Positions 9,655-18,605 of a stretch of 64,000 nucleotides of DNA are shown here, piece by piece. The stretch's first letter is position 1; each line of letters begins with the position of its first letter. Position numbers and translations under genes: made by a program. The notes under the pieces are model-generated. The model was not told the DNA's origin. It worked only from the letters and a program-made list of their open reading frames with translations, and ran no database searches. The DNA is from Actinernus sp. WN-2022 (lineage: Eukaryota; Cnidaria; Anthozoa; Actiniaria; Actinernidae): positions 72,411,012 through 72,475,011 of the forward strand of contig JAOWCC010000577.1 of the NCBI GenBank assembly GCA_030867875.1. The letters are read 5' to 3'.

Positions 9655-10212
9655 GCTCATGGCACGCCATTGTTTACATTGTTTACATTGTTTACCCAAG
9701 CGTAACTTTTCGCCGAAATGGCTACAAATATCTATAGAAATCGCGCTGAGCGAAGTGGTTAAAACAGTTTGCCCAGAGATTTCTCTTCATATTCTGATAG
9801 AATGCTATCTAACACAGCTTCGTATATCACTTTTAAAGAATTTGGAGACAGGGAACATACTTAACGCCAGTCGTTTTCCCGTGATATAATTAGAAGCTAG
9901 CAAATTGTGGTCCTCGTTAAAATAAAAGTATCGCTCTAAACGAATACAGAAACCAAAACATTATGTAATCATCAGAACGAGGAATGCCTAAAGATCAAAT
10001 AGAAACCATCGTAGAAACCACAAGAGTCATAGTTTTGCGATGCGAGCCGGGTTTATTTTCGGAAAATTCTTTTTTAAGTTTAACTGTTTGTATCCAATTA
10101 ACAACCACTAAACGAGCGATTACTCGATACATGCGCAGTACCATGACATAGCCCCTTTAAAACATTATAGTTGGCGCTATAGCTGGCTTCACGGATATGC
10201 GCAGTCTCAGGG

Positions 10213-10640
10213 CAGTGTGCAAAAAAACAGGTCCTAAATTTTGGAATACTATAGATGCTTCGCTAAAATTGATGACGAGACCAGCTTCAAACTTAGACAT
10301 AAACATCTACTTATAAAATGTTATGAAACTATCTGAAATTACCTGTACAACGTTAATCTATATCAGATGACATATAATGTGCTGTATTCATGTCTCGTAA
10401 TTTTTTTTATTTCCTTCTTATTTTACACACCGTATTTAGTTTCTACTACGATAATTGCATCTACGACTACCCTGACATTTCCATTTTTTACATAAACATG
10501 TAACTTGTTATATGTCTTGATTAGCCTAGTGGTTATTATAGATGACATAAGTACAGTTGTACTTCCTTTTGCACACTTTACAATTTCGTTTTCTCTTTAA
10601 ATGTTTTTTCCATCTAGTACTTGAATAAAAGTTGTTGTTG
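10213..10640 (+). mobile_element. 3' end of a CR1/L2-like LINE
   Basis: A degenerate reading (GPKFWNTID..., then in another frame TSFKLRHKHLL) matches the C-terminal end of CR1/L2-type reverse transcriptase ORFs. It is followed by a 3' UTR and a terminal (GTT)n run after AATAAAA at 10625-10640. Compare the 3' end at 62520-62550. Confidence 0.55.
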
Positions 10641-10759
10641 TTGTCCCACATTGGAGAGACGGTATGTATGCATCAAGACAGGGTTGTACCATGAATGAAA
10701 TGTTCTACTGCTTGGATAAGTCAGTGATCAATCGTGAGACCCTCAAGGTATTTGCCTAC

Positions 10760-10857
10760 AGTACTTTGAAATTCGTTTCTAATTCCAAGGACTTTGAACT
10801 ATGAATATTCATAGTTCAAAGTCCTTGGACTTAGAAAACGATTTCAAGAGTACTTTG
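10760..10857. repeat. Imperfect palindrome next to the element 2 insertion site
   Basis: Arms containing CCAAGGACTTTGAACTATGA and its complement meet at GAATATTC (about 10808), with outer parts AGTACTTTGAAAT / TTCAAGAGTACTTT. It is a foldback about 70 bp left of the TSD and unrelated in sequence to the Polinton TIR. Confidence 0.7.
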
Positions 10858-10928
10858 ACGGGGTTTCTAAGTAATGCACGTGGTACAAATTGAGACCTCT
10901 GGTTGGAATATTACCTCATGAATTATTA

Positions 10929-10933
10929 AGTAC
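10929..10933. other. Target-site duplication, left copy (AGTAC)
   Basis: AGTAC directly precedes the TIR start AGTAGTATAG; the same AGTAC follows the right TIR at 26716. Six bp is usual for Polintons; only five match here. Confidence 0.8.
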
Positions 10934-11166
10934 AGTAGTATAGTCGGCGTCAATTAAATACCACTTTTTCTTGTACAACAAAACTCAAAAGGTTGTGAAT
11001 GTTATGGACGCCTTGTTTTCTTGCACAAGGGGCGTCATAAAGTGAATTCAGAAATCCACTTCATAACGCCCCTTGTGCAAGAAAAAAGGCGTCCATAACA
11101 TTCACAACCTTTTGAGTTTTGTTGTACAAGAAAAAGTTGTATTTAATTGACGCCGACTATACTACT
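10934..11166. repeat. 233-bp terminal palindrome (potential hairpin) in the left TIR
   Basis: The sequence starts AGTAGTATAGTCGGCGTC and ends in its complement, with nearly perfect arms around a centre near 11050. A few arm mismatches (for example CCACTTTTT against AAAAAGTTG) give it an orientation, and that orientation is the same in the right TIR copy. Confidence 0.9.
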
Positions 11167-11268
11167 ATGGGGTAACTAAGGGTCATTCAAAGTGTCCCTA
11201 GACATTCTTGTACGTAAAATCCAACTTGATAATCCTATTAGAGATATAATTACATATAGTTATATCGA
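10934..11268 (+). repeat. Left terminal inverted repeat of element 2
   Basis: 335 bp starting AGTAGTATAGTCGGCGTC. It equals the reverse complement of 26381-26715 with no difference found by eye. Bases 10934-11166 form a 233-bp palindrome; the inner 100 bp end in the promoter-like CATATAGTTATATCGA. Confidence 0.93.
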
Positions 11269-11338
11269 CATCGATTGCTTGTACGTAAAATCCAACTTGA
11301 TAATCCTATTAGAGATATAATTACATATAGTTATATCG
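11207..11338 (+). repeat. Tandem duplication of the TIR inner end (2 x 61 bp)
   Basis: Copies at 11207-11267 and 11278-11338 both run CTTGTACGTAAAATCC...ATAGTTATATCG. A third, diverged copy (11349-11410, ending CACATAGTTATATCGA) directly precedes the PolB start. The right end has only one copy, so the PolB promoter side has been multiplied. Confidence 0.85.
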
Positions 11339-11394
11339 CTGCAACGTCCTTACACATAAAATCCAAATTCGAGTGCCTGTTAAAGCTATCCTAA

Positions 11395-11417
11395 CACATA
11401 GTTATATCGAAGGGAGA
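11395..11417 (+). promoter_or_regulatory. Putative PolB promoter core
   Basis: CACATAGTTATATCGAAGGGAGA lies directly before the ATG at 11418. It carries the TAGTTATAT core that recurs at other starts in the element. Confidence 0.5.
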
Positions 11418-14400
11418 ATGGTGAGACCACGTAGTGAACCACTTCCACGGAGTCTAGCTCGAGAGGCAGGTGCTATTCTAGAGGAGAGAGATGGAATGCT
11501 CGAGGGGATGGAGATAGGTCGCCGTACTATCCGATGGCGCTTCTTCCAAGGTGTGGCAGGAGACTTGACTCCTAGGATCATGGAAAAGTTAGTTGCAAAG
11601 GTAACCACCAGCTTTTACCTGCGATACAGCTACACCTATCGCATTCGAAATGTCAATGACGGACGTGTGATTCTATTCTCCAAGACTGTCCCAGGCTCTC
11701 CATGGGTGAACATCCTAGAAGATGCAGAAGAGTGGATCAATAGCAAGGAGACAGCTCGATTGAATCCCGACAACATCACTCGACCAAATACCCAATGGGC
11801 CTTCGTTCGTTGGATCTACGTAGATGTCAAAGTCGTGATCGATCGTCAGCTTTTGTTGGGAACAGGTCCACTACCCAATGGCTTCGCCTTAAGAAAGGAA
11901 TGCTTGCCCTTGATCGATATGGCGACAACCTATGTCTTTGGCGCTGCCTTGCCATGCATGAAGGAGCAAGAGTAGATAGGTGTTGCGTCAAAGCTCGAAA
12001 ACTTGCCCAGAACTTCTATCGCCTGACAGCACCCACACAAGACGTTCCCAGAACTTCCATAGACCAGCTGGAGGAAGTCGAGTTACACTTTGGAATCGGT
12101 ATTCGGGTGTATGAACCCACGGAGGACGGCGCTTGGCATCTGACGCGACATGCAGCTCACTACAAGCATACGATGACGATTGGGATATACGACGGACATG
12201 CCTTCTACATCAAGAACATCAACAAGCTAGGGCACATCTACGTATGTAACGATTGTAAGCAACGGTTCACGAAAGCCTCAGACCTTCACCGTCATGCAGA
12301 TCGTTGCAGGCGTGGAGAAACAAAGATTGTTTGCCCTGGAAAAGTAATCACAGTACCCCAGTCAGCATACGAAAAAGCCTTCTGGCCAGAGAGCACAGCC
12401 AGCAAAGTCGCTTTATGCTGGTTGGAACGCGAAACCAAAAGGATTGGACAACACATTCATCATGCAGCTTGTGGGCATGGTGGAGAGCATTGGATCGAAG
12501 GAGCACCGGTCGACGGCTACGAACCTCTTTCGAAAACCATCTTTCAATTTCATGGATGCTATTTCCATGGCTGCCCGAAATGCTTCCCTAGGGAAAGGAG
12601 GCTCTATCTCAAGACCTGTGAAAGAACGGCAAAGCTACAAGGAGCTGGTTATACAGTAGTGGAAGCTTGGGGCTGCTCCACAAAGAAGAAGAACAAACCG
12701 ATCCCCACACCAACACAAACTGTCTACCCACACTTCATAGTTTACGATTTCGAAGCCTATCTTGACACGACAAAAGGAAGACAACCAACGGACCACCTGA
12801 CCATCGAAAACGTTCACGTTCCCATATCAGTATCAATTGCCGACACATACAATCGAAAGTCAACCCACATCTGTCGACGCAATCCAAAAGAACTCATCGA
12901 AGCCTTTGTCGAAGAACTCCAGCTAAGAGCGAAAGCGATCCAAGAAGTCATTGCAGAACAGTTCTGCCCCAAGACACCTGAATTCTCTTTTGACACCCTA
13001 CCAAAGAAACAACAAGCGAAGGTAGACGAATGGATCCGCCAAGTTCCAGTAGTGGGATTCAACTCTGGCAGGTACGATCTCAATCTGATCAGGAAGCACT
13101 TCGTAGGAATCATTGCCGACACCTGTTCAAAGATCCTGGTAGCAAAGAAAGCCAATTCCACTATGTTCCTATTGACCCCAGATTTCCGTTTCCTTGATGT
13201 GATCAACTACCTTGGACCTGGAACTTCTTATGAACGTTGGATCAAGGCATATGGATGCGAATCGCAAAAGAGTTTCTTCCCATATGAGTGGTTCGATTCT
13301 CCAGACAAGTTGGATCACATTGGATTACCAGACTATCCAGAGTGGGGTTCGAAGTTGAAAAGAGAACATCTACTATCTATGTCAGAGTTCGAAGACTGTG
13401 AGTGCACCTTTCTCGACAAAGGAATGGAAACCTTTGCAGACTGGCTACGATACTACAACGACCTAGATGTAGTTCCATTCTTAGAGGCACTCGAAAAGAT
13501 GCGAGATTTCTATCACGAGAAAGGAGTAGACATGCTGAAAGATGCAGTGTCCATTCCAGGAGTCTCACTACAGTTCCTGCTTCGAGGTAGTGTAGAAAGG
13601 GGAGCTGAGCTGTACGCTCCAAGTAAGGAAGCCTACCGCATGCTGAAAGACGCTGTCGTGGGAGGTCCAAGCATAGTGTTCACCAGACTCCACGAATCAG
13701 GAAAAACTAAGATTCGTAGTCATCAGGGAGGAACTAAGACTTGTCGTAAGATTCTTGGATACGATGCCAACGCCCTATATCTTTCTACCATGGAATTCGA
13801 AATGCCTTGTGGAAAAGAAAAGGTTGTGCACTATGACGATCCAGGTCCAGCCACCAAAGGATTCGTTGAATGTCTACTTGGTGGAACGTGGTTTGGATAT
13901 GCAGAAGTAGACATCGAGATACCAAAGAAATTGTGGAAGGAATTTGAGGAGATGCCACCCTTCTTCTACAACAAGAAAATCCCCAAAGAAGCAAGCCCTC
14001 CAGAAATGTTGGCCTACCTCACAAAGACAGGTAGAAAGCTCAGCGAGGAAAAGAAGCTAGTTGGGAGTCTCTCTGGAAAGAAGTTGCTACTCTATGCTCC
14101 TCTTCTACTTTGGTATGTAGATCACGGCGCAGTGATCACTGCTGTCTACCGCACGATAGATTACGAACCCAAAGAAATCTTCGGATGGTTCGTGGACCAA
14201 GTCACTGAGGCACGTCGTATGGGAGATGAAGATAAAGGTGAGGCTTTGCTGGCAGATGTGTTCAAGCTACTAGGAAACAGCGCCTATGGAAAGTTGCTCG
14301 AAGACTTGGGACGCCAAACAAAGGTCACCTATACAAAAGATGAGAAGGTTGTGGACAAGGCATTGCGAAGTGTTTGGTTCGAAGACCTGGAAGAGATTGG

Positions 14401-15007
14401 TGATGCATACGAACTCGAGAGTAGGAAAGACCAGATCCGAATCAAACGGCCTTTCCAAGTAGGTATCGCTGTGTACCAGCTCGCAAAGCTGCGTATGCTT
14501 GAGTTCTACTATGACTTCATCGACAAGTACATCGATCGCAATGATTTCGAATATATACAGATGGACACAGACAGTGCCTACATTGCCATCTCGGGAAATA
14601 GCCTCGATGAGGTTGTAAGACCGGAACTGCGAGAAGATTTCGAAGCCGAAAGGAATGAATGGCTAGCTTGGGACGAATGGAGCAGTCGTACGCCAGGACT
14701 CTTCAAACTCGAATTCGAAGGACATCGCGCCATTGCCCTATGCTCGAAAGCCTACTACGTCGATACAGGTGGCAGCAAGAAGTATTCCGCTAAAGGTATG
14801 TCTAGACGGCACAACGACATTTCGTGGGAACGATTCAAAGCAGCCCTCCAGGGTAGTATCGACATGGCGGAAAACCGAGGCTTCCGACTATCGCCAGAAG
14901 GCATAGCAACCTACGAACAACGGAAGCTTGGGCTATCGGCTTACTACGACAAAAGACGCGTTCTTCCCGATGGAATCCACACCGAGCCAATAGAGTACGC
15001 TGTTTAG
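11418..15007 (+). CDS. Protein-primed family B DNA polymerase (pPolB), with one N-terminal frameshift
   Basis: Start ATG 11418 after the promoter repeat. The first frame runs to 11975, but homology passes into the frame open from 11795 to 15007 at about 11875-11880, apparently by one lost base; a programmed shift is not excluded. In the long frame (numbered from 11795) there is an OTU-like DNLCLWR (44-50), a Cys2-His-Cys finger (C151, C154, H167, C171), an endonuclease-like FHGCYFHGCPKC (252-263), exonuclease motifs DFE (318-320), NSGRYD (423-428) and YYNDLD (553-558), and polymerase motifs D657-NALYL, NSAYG (828-832) and DTDS (924-927). All catalytic acids are present. It replicates the element from protein-primed ends. 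Its stop overlaps the convergent integrase stop. Confidence 0.93.
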
Positions 15008-16035
15008 CGTCTAGGTACAAACAGAATTCCTTTTGGTGGTAGTTCTGTATCCCTAGGAACGACTTGTAGCTCTTCACGAACGAATCCACGTTTGGGTGCA
15101 TCCTTCTCCTTCGCAAGGTAGTACAGCACAGGCTGTCCCGAAGATACTACACTTCGTGAAATGGTGTATATTTGCAAACTCCACACAGGATCAGTAGCTC
15201 TACGTTTTTCACCTCCTTCCAATTCTCCTGGTGCATAAAGATATCGAACTAGAACGTCGAATGGTAGACGCTCTTCTCTCAATCCAACGGTGCGCGAATA
15301 CGTAGGAGTCTTCAGATCTACTTGTTGCGCCACTACAGAATTTGAAGGCTCTTTACCAGTCAACCGAGTCACCTCACTATTCATAGCTTTGATAACCATT
15401 GGTAAACGAACTACCCATTCTCTACTACGCTCATCTGATCCTTCCGAAGTAAGTACCATCTCTTGTGCATACTGATACCCAAACAATCTCTCGGCTAGAG
15501 TTCTATTTGCTCTTTCAACAAAACTTTGCGCTCTATGATTACCAGCCTCGCCTCGTTGAACTTTCGTACCATGTAGTTCTAGAGTTTCAGACATACGTCC
15601 CATGAATTCTCTACCAGGATCTACTTGCAACGTCTTTGGCCATTCTAGTGGACTACGTTTATAGATTCGTTCGAATGCCGCAGAAACTTCACCACTATCT
15701 TTAGATGCCAAGGGTTCGGCTTCTTTGTATCGAGAAGCTACGTCGATTACTACCAATGCGTACTTGTATAGTTTCCTTCCACGTCCAGGACGATCGTGTG
15801 GTAGAAATATCAAATCAGCTTGGTGGACTTCATTTGGTTTTGATACAGTCCAATGTGGTCGTGGAATGTGTTTTGGTGGTGGTAGATATATTTGCCACAT
15901 AGATTGCTTTTCCAACCAACTCCTAGCCACGTCTTCTGATGCTTTCGCTGCTACCGATAGCTTACCGATTGCAGAGTGACCTTTCCAATAGCCCATAGGA
16001 CCATAGAAGATATTCGCAAGTTTAGAATCCATCAT
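15004..16035 (-). CDS. Polinton DDE integrase (retroviral-type rve)
   Basis: 343 aa from the ATG at 16035; the frame extends to 16059 but without an ATG there. Catalytic triad: D74 (HQADL), D139 (VDPGREF) and E174 (FVERANRTL), with 34 residues between the last two, as in the classic D,D35E fold. The C-terminal part (VRYLYAPGE, then GFVREELQVV) resembles the SH3-like DNA-binding end of Polinton integrases. The N-terminal zinc motif is not obvious. It catalyses strand transfer of element ends. It ends tail to tail with PolB; the two stops share bases 15005-15006. A long hairpin lies just upstream. Confidence 0.92.
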   Translation of the reverse strand: MMDSKLANIFYGPMGYWKGHSAIGKLSVAAKASEDVARSWLEKQSMWQIYLPPPKHIPRPHWTVSKPNEVHQADLIFLPHDRPGRGRKLYKYALVVIDVASRYKEAEPLASKDSGEVSAAFERIYKRSPLEWPKTLQVDPGREFMGRMSETLELHGTKVQRGEAGNHRAQSFVERANRTLAERLFGYQYAQEMVLTSEGSDERSREWVVRLPMVIKAMNSEVTRLTGKEPSNSVVAQQVDLKTPTYSRTVGLREERLPFDVLVRYLYAPGELEGGEKRRATDPVWSLQIYTISRSVVSSGQPVLYYLAKEKDAPKRGFVREELQVVPRDTELPPKGILFVPRR

Positions 16036-16064
16036 ACATCTATACGTCCCAACCTTCAACAGAT

Positions 16065-16131
16065 AAAAAAAAAAAAAGGAAGAATAAAGAAAGTCGTTGC
16101 GTGACCCTCTTCATTCTTCCTTTTTTTTTTT
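16065..16131. terminator. A/T-flanked hairpin 1 (possible transcript-end signal)
   Basis: Run of A, GGAAGAATAAAGAAAG, loop with GTCGTTGCGTGACCC, CTCTTCATTCTTCC, run of T. It lies between the integrase start and the repeat tract behind the next minus-strand gene. A near-identical sequence occurs in inverted orientation at 24998-25065. A transcription-end role is inference. Confidence 0.5.
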
Positions 16132-16433
16132 AGTAGTAGCTTAGTAGTAGCTTAAGTAGCTTACTAGTAGCTTAGGTAACTTACTAGTAGCTTACTAGTA
16201 GCTTAGGGCAACTCACCAGTTAGTAGCTTACTAGTAGCTTAGGGCAACTCACCAGTAGCTTAGGGTAACTTACTAGTAGCTTAGGTAACTTACTAGTAGC
16301 TTACTAGTAGCTTAGGGCAACTCACCAGTAGCTTAGGGTAACTTACTAGTAGCTTACTAGTAGCTTAGGGCAACTCACCAGTAGCTTAGGGTAACTTACT
16401 AGTAGCTTAGGTAACTTACTAGTGGCTAGTAGT
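16132..16433. repeat. Compound minisatellite (AGTAGCTTA family)
   Basis: About 300 bp of AGTAGCTTACT, AGTAGCTTAGGTAACTTACT and AGTAGCTTAGGGCAACTCACC units in higher-order combinations. It fills the space between the stop at 16439 and hairpin 1. No coding role is evident. Confidence 0.9.
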
Positions 16434-16438
16434 AGTAT

Positions 16439-16867
16439 CTATATCCATTTACTAATAGCGTATCCAACACCTAGCATTCCACCACCAACGTAGAGCAACT
16501 CACCAGTCTTCTGATTGTTTGAGGGTTTGTAGTAGTCAGATAAGCGGGGTTCTTTCATCTCTTTGAGCCGTTTTAGTTCTTTACGTAACTTGTCGGATCG
16601 CACTAAGGCTTCGTTGGTATCTCTTTGATCGTTGTGTGCTTTGCGTTCAAGACCTTCCTGCTCTTGTGCATAGTCATATAAGCTTTGACGTTTGATTCTA
16701 TACGCTTTCATTTCACGTTCTAGTTTTTCGGTGGCCCTATCGTGTCTCTCTCGTTCTGCATCTACATCACCATCTTTTCCAAGCATTCTAGCTAGTATGC
16801 CACCACCAGTAAATGCCGTTGCATTCAATATAGCCCCGAGGAGGGCCATTCCAATTGCTGCCGCCAT
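16439..16867 (-). CDS. Small coiled-coil membrane protein of unknown function
   Basis: 142 aa. An N-terminal hydrophobic Ala/Gly-rich segment (about 3-27) is followed by a long highly charged helix (about 35-105, many Glu/Arg/Lys) and a Tyr/Pro/Ser segment. A second short hydrophobic stretch, GGGMLGVGYAIS, lies near the C-terminus. It looks like a virion membrane or spike-base protein but I do not recognise a function. It is the last gene of a minus-strand row, separated from the next gene by 25 bp, and its 3' end abuts the minisatellite. Confidence 0.75.
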   Translation of the reverse strand: MAAAIGMALLGAILNATAFTGGGILARMLGKDGDVDAERERHDRATEKLEREMKAYRIKRQSLYDYAQEQEGLERKAHNDQRDTNEALVRSDKLRKELKRLKEMKEPRLSDYYKPSNNQKTGELLYVGGGMLGVGYAISKWI

Positions 16868-16892
16868 TACGATTTGGTCTCAAGATTTAGGT

Positions 16893-17111
16893 TTAGGCTT
16901 TTCTTTCTTTCTCAAGTTGTTTCTCAAGATATTCCTTTGCGTATAAGCTACCAACTATCACGGCAGTCCACTTTGCGTAATTCGCTAGGGAAGAAGAAGG
17001 ATCGCTAAGCATAGATTCCTTGGTAGTCTTTTTTACGATCCACCCAATACCAGCAGCGAGTCCAACGATTTTGACTGCATCGGTTGCCGTCTTCGTCAAT
17101 TCCTTCTCCAT
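16893..17111 (-). CDS. Small two-helix membrane protein
   Basis: 72 aa with two hydrophobic helices (about 13-26 and 46-58, the latter AVIVGSLYA) and charged ends. Upstream is ATATATACTACTATG-type AT-rich sequence. Function unknown; small membrane proteins of this kind commonly neighbour the capsid block in such elements. Confidence 0.65.
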   Translation of the reverse strand: MEKELTKTATDAVKIVGLAAGIGWIVKKTTKESMLSDPSSSLANYAKWTAVIVGSLYAKEYLEKQLEKERKA

Positions 17112-17148
17112 CTAGATATATACTACTATGATCTCGAGTCTTTAAGTG

Positions 17149-17496
17149 TTACTCCATGTCTAGTGCCGTTGGCTTTGCCGGAGCTGCAGGTTGTGTCGTG
17201 CTAACGGTGGCAACACGCTTATTACCATCTACATACTTCTTGTACGCAAAGTACGTGCCAAACAATGTAGCGCCAGTACCAATGACTGCGAGGATAGTCA
17301 GGCTTTCGAACCGACCTTTCTCTACGTCAGTTTCTTTACATGATTCGCTTTCGCGCATCAACTCTCTCTTTTGAGCTTCTTTAGCGAGTTTGTTGCTTAA
17401 CGCTAGTGCTTTTCCAGCTGCGACGCGCTTTGGGTTTTTTATCTTAGTTGGTGCAGTCGTCGGAGGATTCGCAGTTATCTGGTCCACTTCTTCCAT
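17149..17496 (-). CDS. Small single-span membrane protein
   Basis: 115 aa, start ATG 17496 (MEEVDQ). An upstream extension to 17532 is open but lies inside the previous gene's 3' part. A basic N-terminal half (NPKRVAAGKALA, Lys/Glu-rich) is followed by one transmembrane segment (about 72-90, TILAVIGTGATLFGTYFAY) and a Pro/Ala tail. It overlaps the 3' end of the upstream gene by 53 bp in another frame. Function unknown. Confidence 0.65.
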   Translation of the reverse strand: MEEVDQITANPPTTAPTKIKNPKRVAAGKALALSNKLAKEAQKRELMRESESCKETDVEKGRFESLTILAVIGTGATLFGTYFAYKKYVDGNKRVATVSTTQPAAPAKPTALDME

Positions 17497-17992
17497 CTTG
17501 ATTCGGTATAGTAGGTATATGTGGAGGTTCAACAGTTGTACCAGGAATGACTACGTGACCAGATATGTGGAATAGGACGCTAGCTAGAGCTACAAGGCGA
17601 CCTGCTTTGAGCGATAGTAGACCAGTCGCAGCACTGATTTCGTTGCGGACTAGAGGGTCTTCTTGTAGGTCCTTGATCAGGGCTTCTTGAGAATCTATTG
17701 GTACTAGGTAGGCAACTAGGCGGGTAGCTAGACGTGTCACACCGTCGACTAAGCCTTTCGTTACTTGCTTAGCTAGAACGGCCTGATACCTCCTATGCAA
17801 CTTGTCTACTTCTTTCTCAGGAAGTCTAGAGATGTCTCCTAGGGAGAAGTTCTTACCTAAGTATTCTTTTGTTACGCCTGTTGCGGCTAAGATCGAAAGT
17901 GATTCGCGATTGTCTGACGTAACGTCTAGATCGGTTGGTGGTGGACCTGTTACGTCCTCACCGAATATCTCGAGTATTTCCTTATCAGTCAT
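17444..17992 (-). CDS. Conserved Polinton-type protein of unknown function
   Basis: 182 aa, intact homologue of the partial gene at 1-443. It is helical, with GEDVTGPPP near the N-terminus, SQEALIKDLQEDP and a hydrophobic KAGRLVALASVLFHIS stretch; the Pro/Asp-rich C-terminus lies in the overlap with the next gene. Its ATG overlaps the ATPase 3' end by 8 bp, so it probably lies on the same transcript as MCP and ATPase. Conservation next to the ATPase in both elements suggests a morphogenesis role (inference). Confidence 0.75.
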   Translation of the reverse strand: MTDKEILEIFGEDVTGPPPTDLDVTSDNRESLSILAATGVTKEYLGKNFSLGDISRLPEKEVDKLHRRYQAVLAKQVTKGLVDGVTRLATRLVAYLVPIDSQEALIKDLQEDPLVRNEISAATGLLSLKAGRLVALASVLFHISGHVVIPGTTVEPPHIPTIPNQDGRSGPDNCESSDDCTN

Positions 17993-18605
17993 AATATGTT
18001 ATAGATGCTGGGAGCTCTAACACTACCTCGAAAGGATGGCGGAGACAGAAGCACATGCGAGCAAACTTATGGGATCCAAGTATCATTCGTAACTCTTTAC
18101 ATTCTTGAGAGCCTCCATAATCCTCAAATATCCTTTTACCATCTACGGCCGATGCTGTATGGAACGCTACTACGATAGCTACGTTCTCACGGAAGGGTTT
18201 ACATATGCTCGTTAGTTGTTGGGACAGCACCCAAACGGAAATCCCTATATGTCGTGCAGAAAAGGCTAAGTCCACTAGCTTGTCAGTTCGTTTCTTTACG
18301 TCCTTCGATGCGGCGCAATCGTCAAGAATCAATAGAGTATTGGTACCTGACCAAAATGTTGCGCAAATACTCAAAGTAGCATCGATGGCATCCTGCGGTG
18401 GTGATATGACGAAGAAACGAGGATCTCGATTTGCAAATCCACGATAAGTTTTGTTGTGGGCATACGTAGGACAAATCAGTACTATGTAATCGAACTTACC
18501 ACGAAATGCTCCACGAAGTTGTTCTATGAGAAACGCAGTCTTCCCACAATTCGTTGGACCGACTATGAGTGCGTTGAAAGGTATGTGCTCTACGAGAGAA
18601 TCCAT
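17985..18605 (-). CDS. A32-like (FtsK/HerA) DNA-packaging ATPase
   Basis: 206 aa. Walker A GPTNCGKT (16-23), Walker B LLILDDC (91-97, acids D95/D96), then a WVLSQQLTSI stretch typical of A32-type ATPases. It powers genome packaging into the capsid. The ATG overlaps the MCP stop as TGATG, while in element 1 the same junction is TAATG: the stop codon changed but the overlap was kept. The small size is usual for Polinton ATPases. Confidence 0.93.
   Translation of the reverse strand: MDSLVEHIPFNALIVGPTNCGKTAFLIEQLRGAFRGKFDYIVLICPTYAHNKTYRGFANRDPRFFVISPPQDAIDATLSICATFWSGTNTLLILDDCAASKDVKKRTDKLVDLAFSARHIGISVWVLSQQLTSICKPFRENVAIVVAFHTASAVDGKRIFEDYGGSQECKELRMILGSHKFARMCFCLRHPFEVVLELPASITYYD

Noticed and set aside
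10934..11166. Palindromes as independent MITEs inserted at both element ends
   Set aside because: The AGTAC duplication flanks the palindromes from outside and both copies have the same orientation and mismatches, so they belong to the TIR. Relatives without them could still reverse this.
11870..11885. Programmed frameshift site in PolB
   Set aside because: No X XXY YYZ slippery heptamer at the transition, so a simple lesion or sequencing error is preferred.
12814..14458. Several 60-130 aa minus-strand open frames
   Set aside because: All are antisense shadows of PolB, whose motifs are clear in the plus-strand frame.
16132..16433. CRISPR array
   Set aside because: Units are contiguous tandem repeats without unique spacers, in an animal-type genome.
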